Origin: Candidatus Dadabacteria bacterium
GTDB taxonomy: Bacteria > Desulfobacterota_D > UBA1144 > Nemesobacterales > UBA2774
NCBI GenBank assembly: GCA_020054175.1
Contig: JAGVLR010000113.1
Location: 1 to 7,552 of the forward strand
DNA length: 7,552 nucleotides
Reading direction: 5' to 3'
Part shown: positions 1 to 5,185 of the stretch, piece after piece
Position numbering within the stretch: the first letter of the stretch is position 1
Layout of the letters: each line of letters starts with the position of its first letter
The notes under the pieces: model-generated
Told to the model about the DNA's origin: nothing
The model's input: the letters and a program-made list of their open reading frames with translations, nothing else
The model's database searches: none
Position numbers and translations under genes: made by a program

Positions 1-478
1 CGAGGTTGAAGCCGAACCTGTCGGGGAGCTGGTTTATGCCGACGTCGGTGCTTATCCTGATTCCGATCGTAATTTCCTTTCCGCTGCCGGCCGCCATGAG
101 TTTGAGGATTTCGAGCTCGTCGCGGTTATCGACATTAACGAGCGCCCCCTCGGCGAGCGCCGTTTCCAGCTCTTGCCTCGTTTTATACGGGCCGTTGAAT
201 ACGATGGAGTCTCCGGGGACGCCGAGCTTCCGGGCGAGCGCGTATTCGAAGCCGGATGCGACTTCGGCCCACGTGCCGTCCCTGTGTATCACTTCGAGAA
301 TTCCGGGAATGGAGTTTACTTTATAAGAATATGAAACAGTGACCTTCGGATAGCGGGACAAGAATTCCCGCCTCAGGGTTTCGAGATTGCCAGTAATGGT
401 TTCGGCCGAGGCGACGAAGAGCGGAGAGCCGTACTTTTCGGCGAGGTCGTTCGCATCGTATCCGAGGGATTTCATCAT
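1..478 (-). CDS. LysA-type (fold III) PLP-dependent decarboxylase, N-terminal part, cut by window edge
   Basis: Partial gene: about 159 codons are visible on the minus strand before the left edge. The product resembles the alanine-racemase-fold decarboxylases (diaminopimelate decarboxylase LysA and relatives that decarboxylate other amino acids or siderophore intermediates). Seen: YSYKVNS at residues 50-56, where K53 is the expected PLP Schiff-base lysine (family pattern YAxKAN); EVASGFE at 72-78 (LysA pattern DVxSGGE); IVFNGPYKT at 92-100 (LysA pattern IVFxGxxK); and DVGINQLPDRFGF near the edge (LysA pattern of a substrate loop followed by KFGF). The substrate-specific C-terminal barrel and active-site CxxxD region lie outside the window, so the substrate cannot be read. 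I chose the first of two tandem ATGs at 478; it starts 22 bp after the upstream CBS-like gene stops, with no strong Shine-Dalgarno, so translational coupling is likely. The family call is firm; lysine biosynthesis is only one option, and the cluster context argues for a pathway-specific decarboxylase. Confidence 0.85.
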   Translation of the reverse strand, partial: MMKSLGYDANDLAEKYGSPLFVASAETITGNLETLRREFLSRYPKVTVSYSYKVNSIPGILEVIHRDGTWAEVASGFEYALARKLGVPGDSIVFNGPYKTRQELETALAEGALVNVDNRDELEILKLMAAGSGKEITIGIRISTDVGINQLPDRFGFNL

Positions 479-500
479 GTCGCTTAACAGGATACCGGAG

Positions 501-1445
501 TCATAGCGCAGCCGCATACCTGGAAAGGTACTTGAGCCCGGTGTCGGGAAGGACGGCCGCGATGCGCTCCCGGCCATTCACCTGTGCGGCGTAGACAAGC
601 GCAGCCGCTACGACGGCGGCGCTCGATTCGCCGATGAGAATCCCCTCGCGTCTTACAAGCTCGAGCACCATCTTTCGCGCATCCTCCTCGCTCACCTGGA
701 TAACGTCGTCGATGCATCCGAAGTCGACTACGCTCGGTATGAAATTCTTCCCGATGCCCTCGATGTCGAAGGCCGAAGCCTCTCCCAGAACGCCTTCGCG
801 GTTATAACTCTGAAAGACGGACCCGACCGGCTCGACGCCGATTATCTTAATGTCCGGTTTCATTTCCTTTAGATACCTTCCGATGCCGGTAATGGTGCCG
901 CCCGTTCCCATACCGCAGAGTACGGCGTCCACGTCGCCGCCTGTGTCGCGCCATATCTCGGGCCCCGTCGTCTTGTAGTGGGCTTCGGGGTTGAGCTCGT
1001 TGAAGTACTGGTTCACGTAAAACGCGCCGCGTTCGCGCGCGATTTTATGGGCGACCTTGTAACAGCTTCTCTCGTCGGACGGCGGGAGGCCCCTCGGCGT
1101 GAGCACAACCTCTGCGCCGTAGAGTTTGAGAGCCTGAATTTTTTCTGTGCTTATGGAATCGGGGAGCGTGAACACGCATTTGTAGCCCTTGACCGCTCCG
1201 ACGAGGGCGAGCGCGACGCCCATATTGCCGGACGTGGCCTCGACGATGGTATCACCCGGTTTTAACGTGCCGCTCCGTTCGGCATCTTCCACTATATATT
1301 TCGCGACCCTGTCCTTGACGCTCCCGCTCGGATTATAGAATTCGAGCTTGGCGTAAATTTCGCTTTCCAGACCCTTCGTGACGCTGTTCAGCCGTACGAG
1401 CGGCGTGTTGCCAACGAGGTCGAGAATACCGGCTTTCAGTTTCAT
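501..1445 (-). CDS. Cystathionine beta-synthase/cysteine synthase-like PLP enzyme (fold II)
   Basis: A 314-residue fold-type II PLP enzyme that should carry out beta-replacement on a serine-, O-acetylserine-, phosphoserine- or cysteine-type substrate in the cytoplasm. Seen: NPSGSVKDR at 38-46 with PLP lysine K44; the asparagine loop TSGNMG at 71-76; the phosphate-binding GTGGTITG at 180-187; EGIGKNFIP at 229-237; and LPDTGLKYL at 299-307. The block NQYFNELNPEAHYKTT (145-160) matches cystathionine beta-synthases better than classical CysK. It has neither the haem-binding N-terminal extension nor the C-terminal CBS-domain pair, so it is a bare catalytic core. One oddity is M75, where CysK/CBS enzymes usually have threonine that contacts the substrate carboxylate. 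Its ATG overlaps the stop of the upstream aminotransferase-like gene by 4 bp (ATGA). Alternatives are cysteine synthase, cystathionine beta-synthase, beta-cyanoalanine synthase, or an SbnA-like enzyme of diaminopropionate synthesis. The fold is certain; the reaction is not. Confidence 0.9.
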   Translation of the reverse strand: MKLKAGILDLVGNTPLVRLNSVTKGLESEIYAKLEFYNPSGSVKDRVAKYIVEDAERSGTLKPGDTIVEATSGNMGVALALVGAVKGYKCVFTLPDSISTEKIQALKLYGAEVVLTPRGLPPSDERSCYKVAHKIARERGAFYVNQYFNELNPEAHYKTTGPEIWRDTGGDVDAVLCGMGTGGTITGIGRYLKEMKPDIKIIGVEPVGSVFQSYNREGVLGEASAFDIEGIGKNFIPSVVDFGCIDDVIQVSEEDARKMVLELVRREGILIGESSAAVVAAALVYAAQVNGRERIAAVLPDTGLKYLSRYAAAL

Positions 1446-2830
1446 GCTCCGCCCTTTATCCGTTCAAGTATTGCCTTCGCCCGGGCGGTTTTTCTCCGCG
1501 AGAAGAAATCTATCAGCGCCTCTTTGTAGGCACCGCTCCTGGCTTCGGCAATTGCCTCGGGGAGTGCTTCCCGGAGCTTATTGAACGCGCGGAGGTCCGG
1601 CCTCGAGATATTGAGCCTGACGAACCTTTCCGCGCCGACGTCCCCGAGCCCGTCACCGGGATAAACCGCGACTCTTCGCTTGAAGAGCGATACCGTAAGC
1701 TCCTGGGCCGTCACTCCGGTACCCGAGACGTCTATCACCATCGAGAAGCCGTACTGGGGCTCGACGGGAATCGATACGCCGTCCGTACCGGCGACTATTT
1801 CCTTCACGAGCGCGAAATTGCGCCTGATTATATCCTGCGACCTTTTCACGTACGCGCGGTCTTCGAGCGCGGCGAGGGCGCCGTACTGGGCGACGAGATT
1901 CGTATTAAGGCGCGTGAGGGAGGTCTTGGTTATTAGACACGCGCGCATGAGCTCGGTGTTCCCGGCGAGAAATCCTATCCTGACGCCCGCCATCCCGTAG
2001 CCGTGTGAGAGGCTGAAGGTGCAGAGGACGTTGTCAGTGTTCGTTTCCTTATAGAGCGCCGTCATGGGGTAGTGCCTGGCTTCGGGGTCTATCTGCTGCG
2101 TGTCGTGAGTGATGTCGTTGATTACGATTATTCCGCGGCTGGCCGCGATCTCGGTGAGAGCCACGAGCTCGTCCTTAGTCTGGACGGTGCCGAAAGGATT
2201 CAGCGGATCGCACACTATCAGGACTTTCGTCCGGGGCGTGATGTGCGCCTCGACCTCCGACGGATTGAGTCTGTACCCGTTCCCCTTTACGAGCGGGATT
2301 CTCACGGGCTTCCCGCCGGCCATGAGTATCGACGATTCGAAATGGAAGTAACCCGGGTCGGTGATTATCACTTCGTCCCCGGGATTGATTACAGTCTGGA
2401 GGATGTAGGATATCGCCGCCTGGCTGCCCTCGGTTCCTATGACTTCGAAATCAGCGCTCCGCTCGCGGCCGAATTTCATTTCGGCGCAGGCGATTCTTAG
2501 AGGGGTAATCAGGTCGGGCGAGTACGGGTTAATGTTCGCCGCCACTGTATGCTCGCGCATCGCCTTGACAGCGCTCTCGGGCGGGCCTGCGTAGCAGGTC
2601 ATCCAGCCGAAGTCGGCCCATTCTTCGGGGTCGAGGTCTATTCGCCCTTCCCTGTATACCTCCGCCGGGTCAAGGCCGAGTATGCCTATCGCGTCGCGGA
2701 AGGTCATGTAATTCCACATCCCGTGGTGGCTGTCGACAACAGACCTTACCCTGTCCGATAATACCTTCCGGACGAGCGGCGATTCATTTTCACCGCCTGC
2801 CCATCCGAGCACAAACCTTTCCTTTTTCAT
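1442..2830 (-). CDS. Class I/II aminotransferase homologue with catalytic Lys replaced by His
   Basis: A 462-residue fold-type I PLP protein. Seen: phosphate-loop GSQAAI at 135-140; PGDEVIITDPGY at 150-161; NPFG at 211-214 (family NPTG); VINDITH at 236-242 with D239 in the position that binds the pyridine nitrogen; SLSHGYGMAGVRIG at 273-286; and VRLNISR at 404-410, near the usual C-terminal substrate-carboxylate arginine. The 273-286 segment fits the class I aminotransferase signature at every position except one: the PLP-binding lysine is histidine (H276, codon CAC at 2003-2005). The usual PLP-O3' tyrosine is also histidine (H242). A standard internal aldimine therefore cannot form at this site; it may use PMP (as ColD-type dehydratases do with His), use another base, or have lost transaminase activity. 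I start at the ATG at 2830, preceded by AAGAGGA; the frame stays open upstream but runs into the methyltransferase gene in a different frame. It sits 35 bp after the methyltransferase stop and overlaps the CBS-like gene by 4 bp. Confidence 0.85.
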   Translation of the reverse strand: MKKERFVLGWAGGENESPLVRKVLSDRVRSVVDSHHGMWNYMTFRDAIGILGLDPAEVYREGRIDLDPEEWADFGWMTCYAGPPESAVKAMREHTVAANINPYSPDLITPLRIACAEMKFGRERSADFEVIGTEGSQAAISYILQTVINPGDEVIITDPGYFHFESSILMAGGKPVRIPLVKGNGYRLNPSEVEAHITPRTKVLIVCDPLNPFGTVQTKDELVALTEIAASRGIIVINDITHDTQQIDPEARHYPMTALYKETNTDNVLCTFSLSHGYGMAGVRIGFLAGNTELMRACLITKTSLTRLNTNLVAQYGALAALEDRAYVKRSQDIIRRNFALVKEIVAGTDGVSIPVEPQYGFSMVIDVSGTGVTAQELTVSLFKRRVAVYPGDGLGDVGAERFVRLNISRPDLRAFNKLREALPEAIAEARSGAYKEALIDFFSRRKTARAKAILERIKGGA

Positions 2831-2834
2831 GAAT

Positions 2835-2841
2835 TCCTCTT
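2835..2841 (-). promoter_or_regulatory. Ribosome binding site fixing the aminotransferase-like start
   Basis: AAGAGGA on the minus strand, four bases before the ATG at 2830. It supports the 462-residue start over the longer open frame, whose extra N-terminus is rich in Arg, Gly and Pro and lies antiparallel to nothing conserved, overlapping the end of the methyltransferase gene. Confidence 0.7.
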
Positions 2842-2865
2842 CGTTGTCATCTTTTATAAGAGAAG

Positions 2866-3714
2866 CTAATTCCTCATAAGGACCACGGCGTAGATGCCGT
2901 ACGGGTCCATCTTTACGACGGGGTCTCTGAAACCCGCCTCCTCCGCCCAGCCTATGACGAGGTCCTTGTCGCGGAGGTGCCACACACATGGCTCGCCGTC
3001 CTGGTTCACGAGCGCCCGCGCGATAAGCTCGATCTGCTCGTTGTACGTCTGCACGTTAAAGAGAAGCGCCTCCGGGCCGACTATCTCGCGGAGGTCGGAC
3101 AAATGCCTTCTCACAAGCTCGTCGTCGTGAATGATGCCGTAGAGTCCGGCCTCGATAGCGAGGTTCGGGCGATAGGGGATGCGGCGGAGGCTCTCGACGT
3201 CCAGCGCGTCGCCTACTTCGAAGCCGACCCTGTCCCGAAGGCCGAGGCTGAGCGCTGTCTCGCGGCTTTCGGCAAGCGTCTTTTCACTTATGTCTCGGAG
3301 GAGCACTTTCACATTTGGACCCGCGTGCCTGAGGACGTCGTAGATGTAGTCGGCCTTGCCCGAGGCGAGGTCGACGATGAATGTTTCGCGCCCTTCCCTC
3401 TCGTCTATGAACGCGGATATCGCTTCGATCTGTATCCGCTTTACGGCGCGGAAGGCCTTGCAGGTGGTCTGCCCGAGGAAGGCCTCGTCAAGCGCCCTTC
3501 CGACGAATGATTTTCCGTGCGGAACGTTTTCGTATATGTAATTCATTATCATTCCCGAATCGAACCCGTACCGGAAGCCGAGGTCTATGCCGTCCGAAAG
3601 GCGTCCGGCGGTTCTCAGAAACAGCCCCGCGAGGAGGTAATAATATTTCTTCGGATCGCTCCATCCGAGGGGCTCTTCGAGTTCCTCGAAGGACGGTATA
3701 CTTTTACGAGACAT
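2866..3714 (-). CDS. Class I SAM-dependent methyltransferase, PF12147 (Methyltransf_20)-like
   Basis: A 282-residue protein with a Rossmann methyltransferase core in the C-terminal two thirds. Seen: motif I FIVDLASGKADY at 112-123; an acidic end to strand 2 in LLRDISEKTL (D141, the expected ribose-hydroxyl ligand region); EVGDALD at 166-172; and AIEAGLYGIIHDDELVRRHL at 186-205. The series LRD, GDA.D, GLY, QLE-like IELIARAL and AGF...GIYAV strongly recalls the PF12147 family, as I remember it. The first 80 residues are a separate, aromatic-rich segment (SDPKKYYYLLAG) that I cannot assign. Family members' substrates are largely unknown, so no methyl acceptor is proposed. The ATG overlaps the end of the upstream helical protein gene by 11 bp, with GAGGAG 10 bases ahead. 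Neighbouring PLP enzymes make a small amino-acid-derived acceptor plausible (inference). Confidence 0.78.
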   Translation of the reverse strand: MSRKSIPSFEELEEPLGWSDPKKYYYLLAGLFLRTAGRLSDGIDLGFRYGFDSGMIMNYIYENVPHGKSFVGRALDEAFLGQTTCKAFRAVKRIQIEAISAFIDEREGRETFIVDLASGKADYIYDVLRHAGPNVKVLLRDISEKTLAESRETALSLGLRDRVGFEVGDALDVESLRRIPYRPNLAIEAGLYGIIHDDELVRRHLSDLREIVGPEALLFNVQTYNEQIELIARALVNQDGEPCVWHLRDKDLVIGWAEEAGFRDPVVKMDPYGIYAVVLMRN

Positions 3715-4270
3715 ACCATTTTATCTCCTCGTCTTCCCTGTCGGCGTAGATTTCGTCGGCTACCTTCTTGACGTCTTCCGCCCGCTTTCTAAGCTCGGGC
3801 GTTCTGGCGTTTTCGGCGAAATATTTTTCGAGATACGAGAGATGCTCTCTCACATCCCTATGGACCTTTTCTATTATTTTTTGGCTCTCCGGGTCGGCCG
3901 CGCTTTCGTATACGTCCAGCAGCGCCGAGAAGTGAATCAGCGATCCCCAGGCGTAAGCCATATCGTCGAAGGTGTCGTCGTAGGATTCGAGTATGTCGTA
4001 TATCTTCTGCCCTATAGCGGGCGGCACGTAGCTTTCGGGTGTCTCGCCGAGCTCTCGGGCCCTGTCGGAAAAGAGCTTTGCGTGCCGGGCGTTGTCGGCG
4101 ATTATACGGGTTGCAACGAGCTTTGAGTCGAGCCCTTTTATCGACTTCAGTTTTCCTCCGAAGAGGTCGACCCATGAGAGCATGCCGTACGTATGCCTGC
4201 TGAAAGCCTTCGCAAGGCGCTTCGGATCGGAAAGTATGTCTCTTAATCTATCGGGATTTCGTATGCTCAT
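3704..4270 (-). CDS. All-helical protein, possibly a degenerate ferritin-like fold
   Basis: A 188-residue, strongly helical, charged, soluble-looking protein with no signal peptide or membrane segment. I do not recognise a family with certainty. The pattern suggests four or five long helices (about 17-35, 44-75, 85-125, 130-155 and 156-180). ADNARHAKLF at 58-67 looks like the second helix of rubrerythrin/ferritin-like proteins, which normally read DEARHA; here the metal-ligand glutamate is asparagine (N60) while H63 remains. EKVH at 134-137 is an intact ExxH motif. No clear glutamate occupies the expected helix 1 position. It could thus be a metal-poor ferritin-like protein, a different helical bundle, or a haem-oxygenase-like fold. 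The ATG is preceded by AAAGGA six bases upstream, and the gene begins 18 bp after the mini-FdrA gene ends. It overlaps the methyltransferase start by 11 bp, so co-expression is very likely. Confidence 0.75.
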   Translation of the reverse strand: MSIRNPDRLRDILSDPKRLAKAFSRHTYGMLSWVDLFGGKLKSIKGLDSKLVATRIIADNARHAKLFSDRARELGETPESYVPPAIGQKIYDILESYDDTFDDMAYAWGSLIHFSALLDVYESAADPESQKIIEKVHRDVREHLSYLEKYFAENARTPELRKRAEDVKKVADEIYADREDEEIKWYVS

Positions 4271-4276
4271 TAATTA

Positions 4277-4282
4277 TCCTTT
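4277..4282 (-). promoter_or_regulatory. Ribosome binding site of the helical protein gene
   Basis: AAAGGA on the minus strand, six bases before the ATG at 4270, inside the 18-bp gap after the mini-FdrA stop codon. Confidence 0.6.
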
Positions 4283-4288
4283 ATCGTA

Positions 4289-4738
4289 TCAGTACATTTT
4301 CTTGAGGATTTCGAGGACCTTCTCGTCCCCCTTCGCGGGGACTTCCCAATCGACCTGAATGGTCTTCACGCCCTGGGCGTCGAGGGCTTCCTTGAATATG
4401 TCGAGGCCGATGTTTATGACCCGTATCTCCTGGCCGATGATATCGCTCCCTTTCCCGGCGTTCGACGAAGACGCCGTAACCGCCCTTTCCATTTCCGAGA
4501 GAGTCGCGTCAGCGGCTTCTTCGGAATCGGCCTCGACGACCATGACCAGGTCCGAGCCCGCGGCCGCTTTTATCTCATCCGTAACGAGGCCCGCGTCTTT
4601 AAGAGCGAACTTGGCCTTGTCAGTCGCCATGACGGCCACAGCTTTTTTGACGCCTTCCCTTCCGGACATGCTCTTCGATATGCGCATGAGCCTGAGAGCA
4701 TCCTGAAAATAATTCTTTTTAATGATGAATTTCAGCAC
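4289..4738 (-). CDS. Mini-FdrA: FdrA N-terminal domain joined to an AllG/DUF1116 N-terminal-like tail
   Basis: A 149-residue protein. Residues 1-90 resemble the N-terminal domain of FdrA (AllF): FIIKKNYFQDALRLMRISK at 4-22 parallels the E. coli FdrA start (FIKKGCFQDSVSLMIISRKL), followed by VAVMATDKAKFAL at 34-46, where FdrA has a similar MMGTPANKALL stretch. Residues 107-137 (VINIGLDIFKEAL, then VKTIQVDWEVPA) resemble the short segment VINVGL...VQVDW.PPA that I recall from AllG/DUF1116 and FdrA-type proteins. The CoA-binding and succinyl-CoA-ligase-like domains that make up most of FdrA (about 500-550 residues) are absent, so the protein cannot do ligase-type chemistry alone. AllF, AllG and AllH together form oxamate carbamoyltransferase; here another gene of the operon encodes an AllH-type protein. 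The start is GTG with GGGAG nine bases upstream; the next in-frame ATG lies inside the conserved domain. The domain's biochemical role is unknown. Confidence 0.8.
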   Translation of the reverse strand: MLKFIIKKNYFQDALRLMRISKSMSGREGVKKAVAVMATDKAKFALKDAGLVTDEIKAAAGSDLVMVVEADSEEAADATLSEMERAVTASSSNAGKGSDIIGQEIRVINIGLDIFKEALDAQGVKTIQVDWEVPAKGDEKVLEILKKMY

Positions 4739-4747
4739 TTAATATTT

Positions 4748-4752
4748 CTCCC
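4748..4752 (-). promoter_or_regulatory. Ribosome binding site for the GTG-initiated mini-FdrA gene
   Basis: GGGAG on the minus strand, nine bases before the GTG at 4738, in the 33-bp gap after the OsmC gene. It supports the unusual start codon. Confidence 0.5.
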
Positions 4753-4771
4753 GTTTCATTTCTGTAACAGC

Positions 4772-5185
4772 TTATTCGTCAGGTCGCGCCGTCTCGTATT
4801 CCATAGGGCAGGATTTCGAGATCGTATTGCTGACGAAGCAGTACCTCTTTGCGAGCGGCATGATGACATCGAGCTCGTCTTCCGAGAGAGTGCTTATCAC
4901 CCTCACGATTACCCGGCTGAAGGAGAAGTTCTTTAAATCCTTATCGCCGAAAACCCTGACCTTCATGTCGCCCACGCTTATCTTCCTGTTCTTCGCGGCG
5001 TAAACGAGCGCCATGCAGAAACACGATGCAATCGACGAAAGAAAAAGCTCTGTCGGCATCATGCCAGTGTCGTCGCCGCTGTACTGCGGCGGCTCGTCGA
5101 CGGGGACTTCAAACTGCCGCGCAGTCACGTCGACCTGGTACCTCGTTTTCCAGACCGCTTCTACCTCAAGCATTGTTCCCCGCAT
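4772..5185 (-). CDS. OsmC/Ohr-superfamily protein
   Basis: A 137-residue cytoplasmic protein of the OsmC fold. Members are typically thiol-dependent peroxidases that reduce organic hydroperoxides, though many OsmC-like proteins (YhfA type) have no proven substrate. Seen: EPPQYSGDDTGMMPTELFLS at 31-50, the usual gly-rich turn followed by PTEL; SSIASCFCMAL at 50-60, containing the first catalytic cysteine (C55); and RYCFVSNTI at 114-122 with the second cysteine C115 (family C.vsnTl). Both reactive cysteines are therefore kept, with an additional C57 near the first. The ATG at 5185 overlaps the glycosyltransferase end by 20 bp; a second in-frame ATG at 5173 gives a more family-typical start (MLEVEAVW) and has GGGGA just upstream, so either may be used. 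In this operon it could protect a redox-sensitive enzyme or handle a reactive thiol or sulfide product (inference). Confidence 0.9.
   Translation of the reverse strand: MRGTMLEVEAVWKTRYQVDVTARQFEVPVDEPPQYSGDDTGMMPTELFLSSIASCFCMALVYAAKNRKISVGDMKVRVFGDKDLKNFSFSRVIVRVISTLSEDELDVIMPLAKRYCFVSNTISKSCPMEYETARPDE

Noticed and set aside
6..326. Plus-strand open frame of 106 codons at the left edge
   Set aside because: The minus strand here encodes a clear LysA-type decarboxylase with PLP lysine and family motifs; the plus frame is Ser-rich and without recognisable features.
484..717. Minus-strand 77-codon frame rich in Arg
   Set aside because: It overlaps the conserved C-terminal region of the CBS-like enzyme in another frame and has no family features.
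2072..2500. Plus-strand open frame of 142 codons
   Set aside because: Antisense to the conserved core of the aminotransferase homologue; the G+C-rich third positions of the real gene keep the opposite strand open.
1442..2830. Aminotransferase-like gene as a decaying pseudogene because of the missing Lys
   Set aside because: The frame is intact over 462 codons, other cofactor-binding residues are kept, and start and stop couple neatly to neighbours, which fits a functional protein with changed chemistry better.
2831..2989. N-terminal extension of the aminotransferase-like gene by 53 codons
   Set aside because: The extension is low-complexity Arg/Gly/Pro, overlaps the methyltransferase end in another frame, and the ATG at 2830 has a good AAGAGGA site.
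2977..3510. Plus-strand open frame of 177 codons
   Set aside because: It lies fully antisense to the methyltransferase, whose protein shows conserved motifs across the same stretch. The plus frame has no recognisable domain and no ribosome binding site that I can see.
3858..4175. Minus-strand 105-codon Arg-rich frame
   Set aside because: An out-of-frame shadow within the helical protein gene; the composition is typical of frame-shifted G+C-rich coding DNA.
4739..4771. Possible terminator or promoter in the gap between the OsmC and mini-FdrA genes
   Set aside because: No stem-loop with a T-run and no credible -35/-10 pair; the gap holds only a ribosome binding site.
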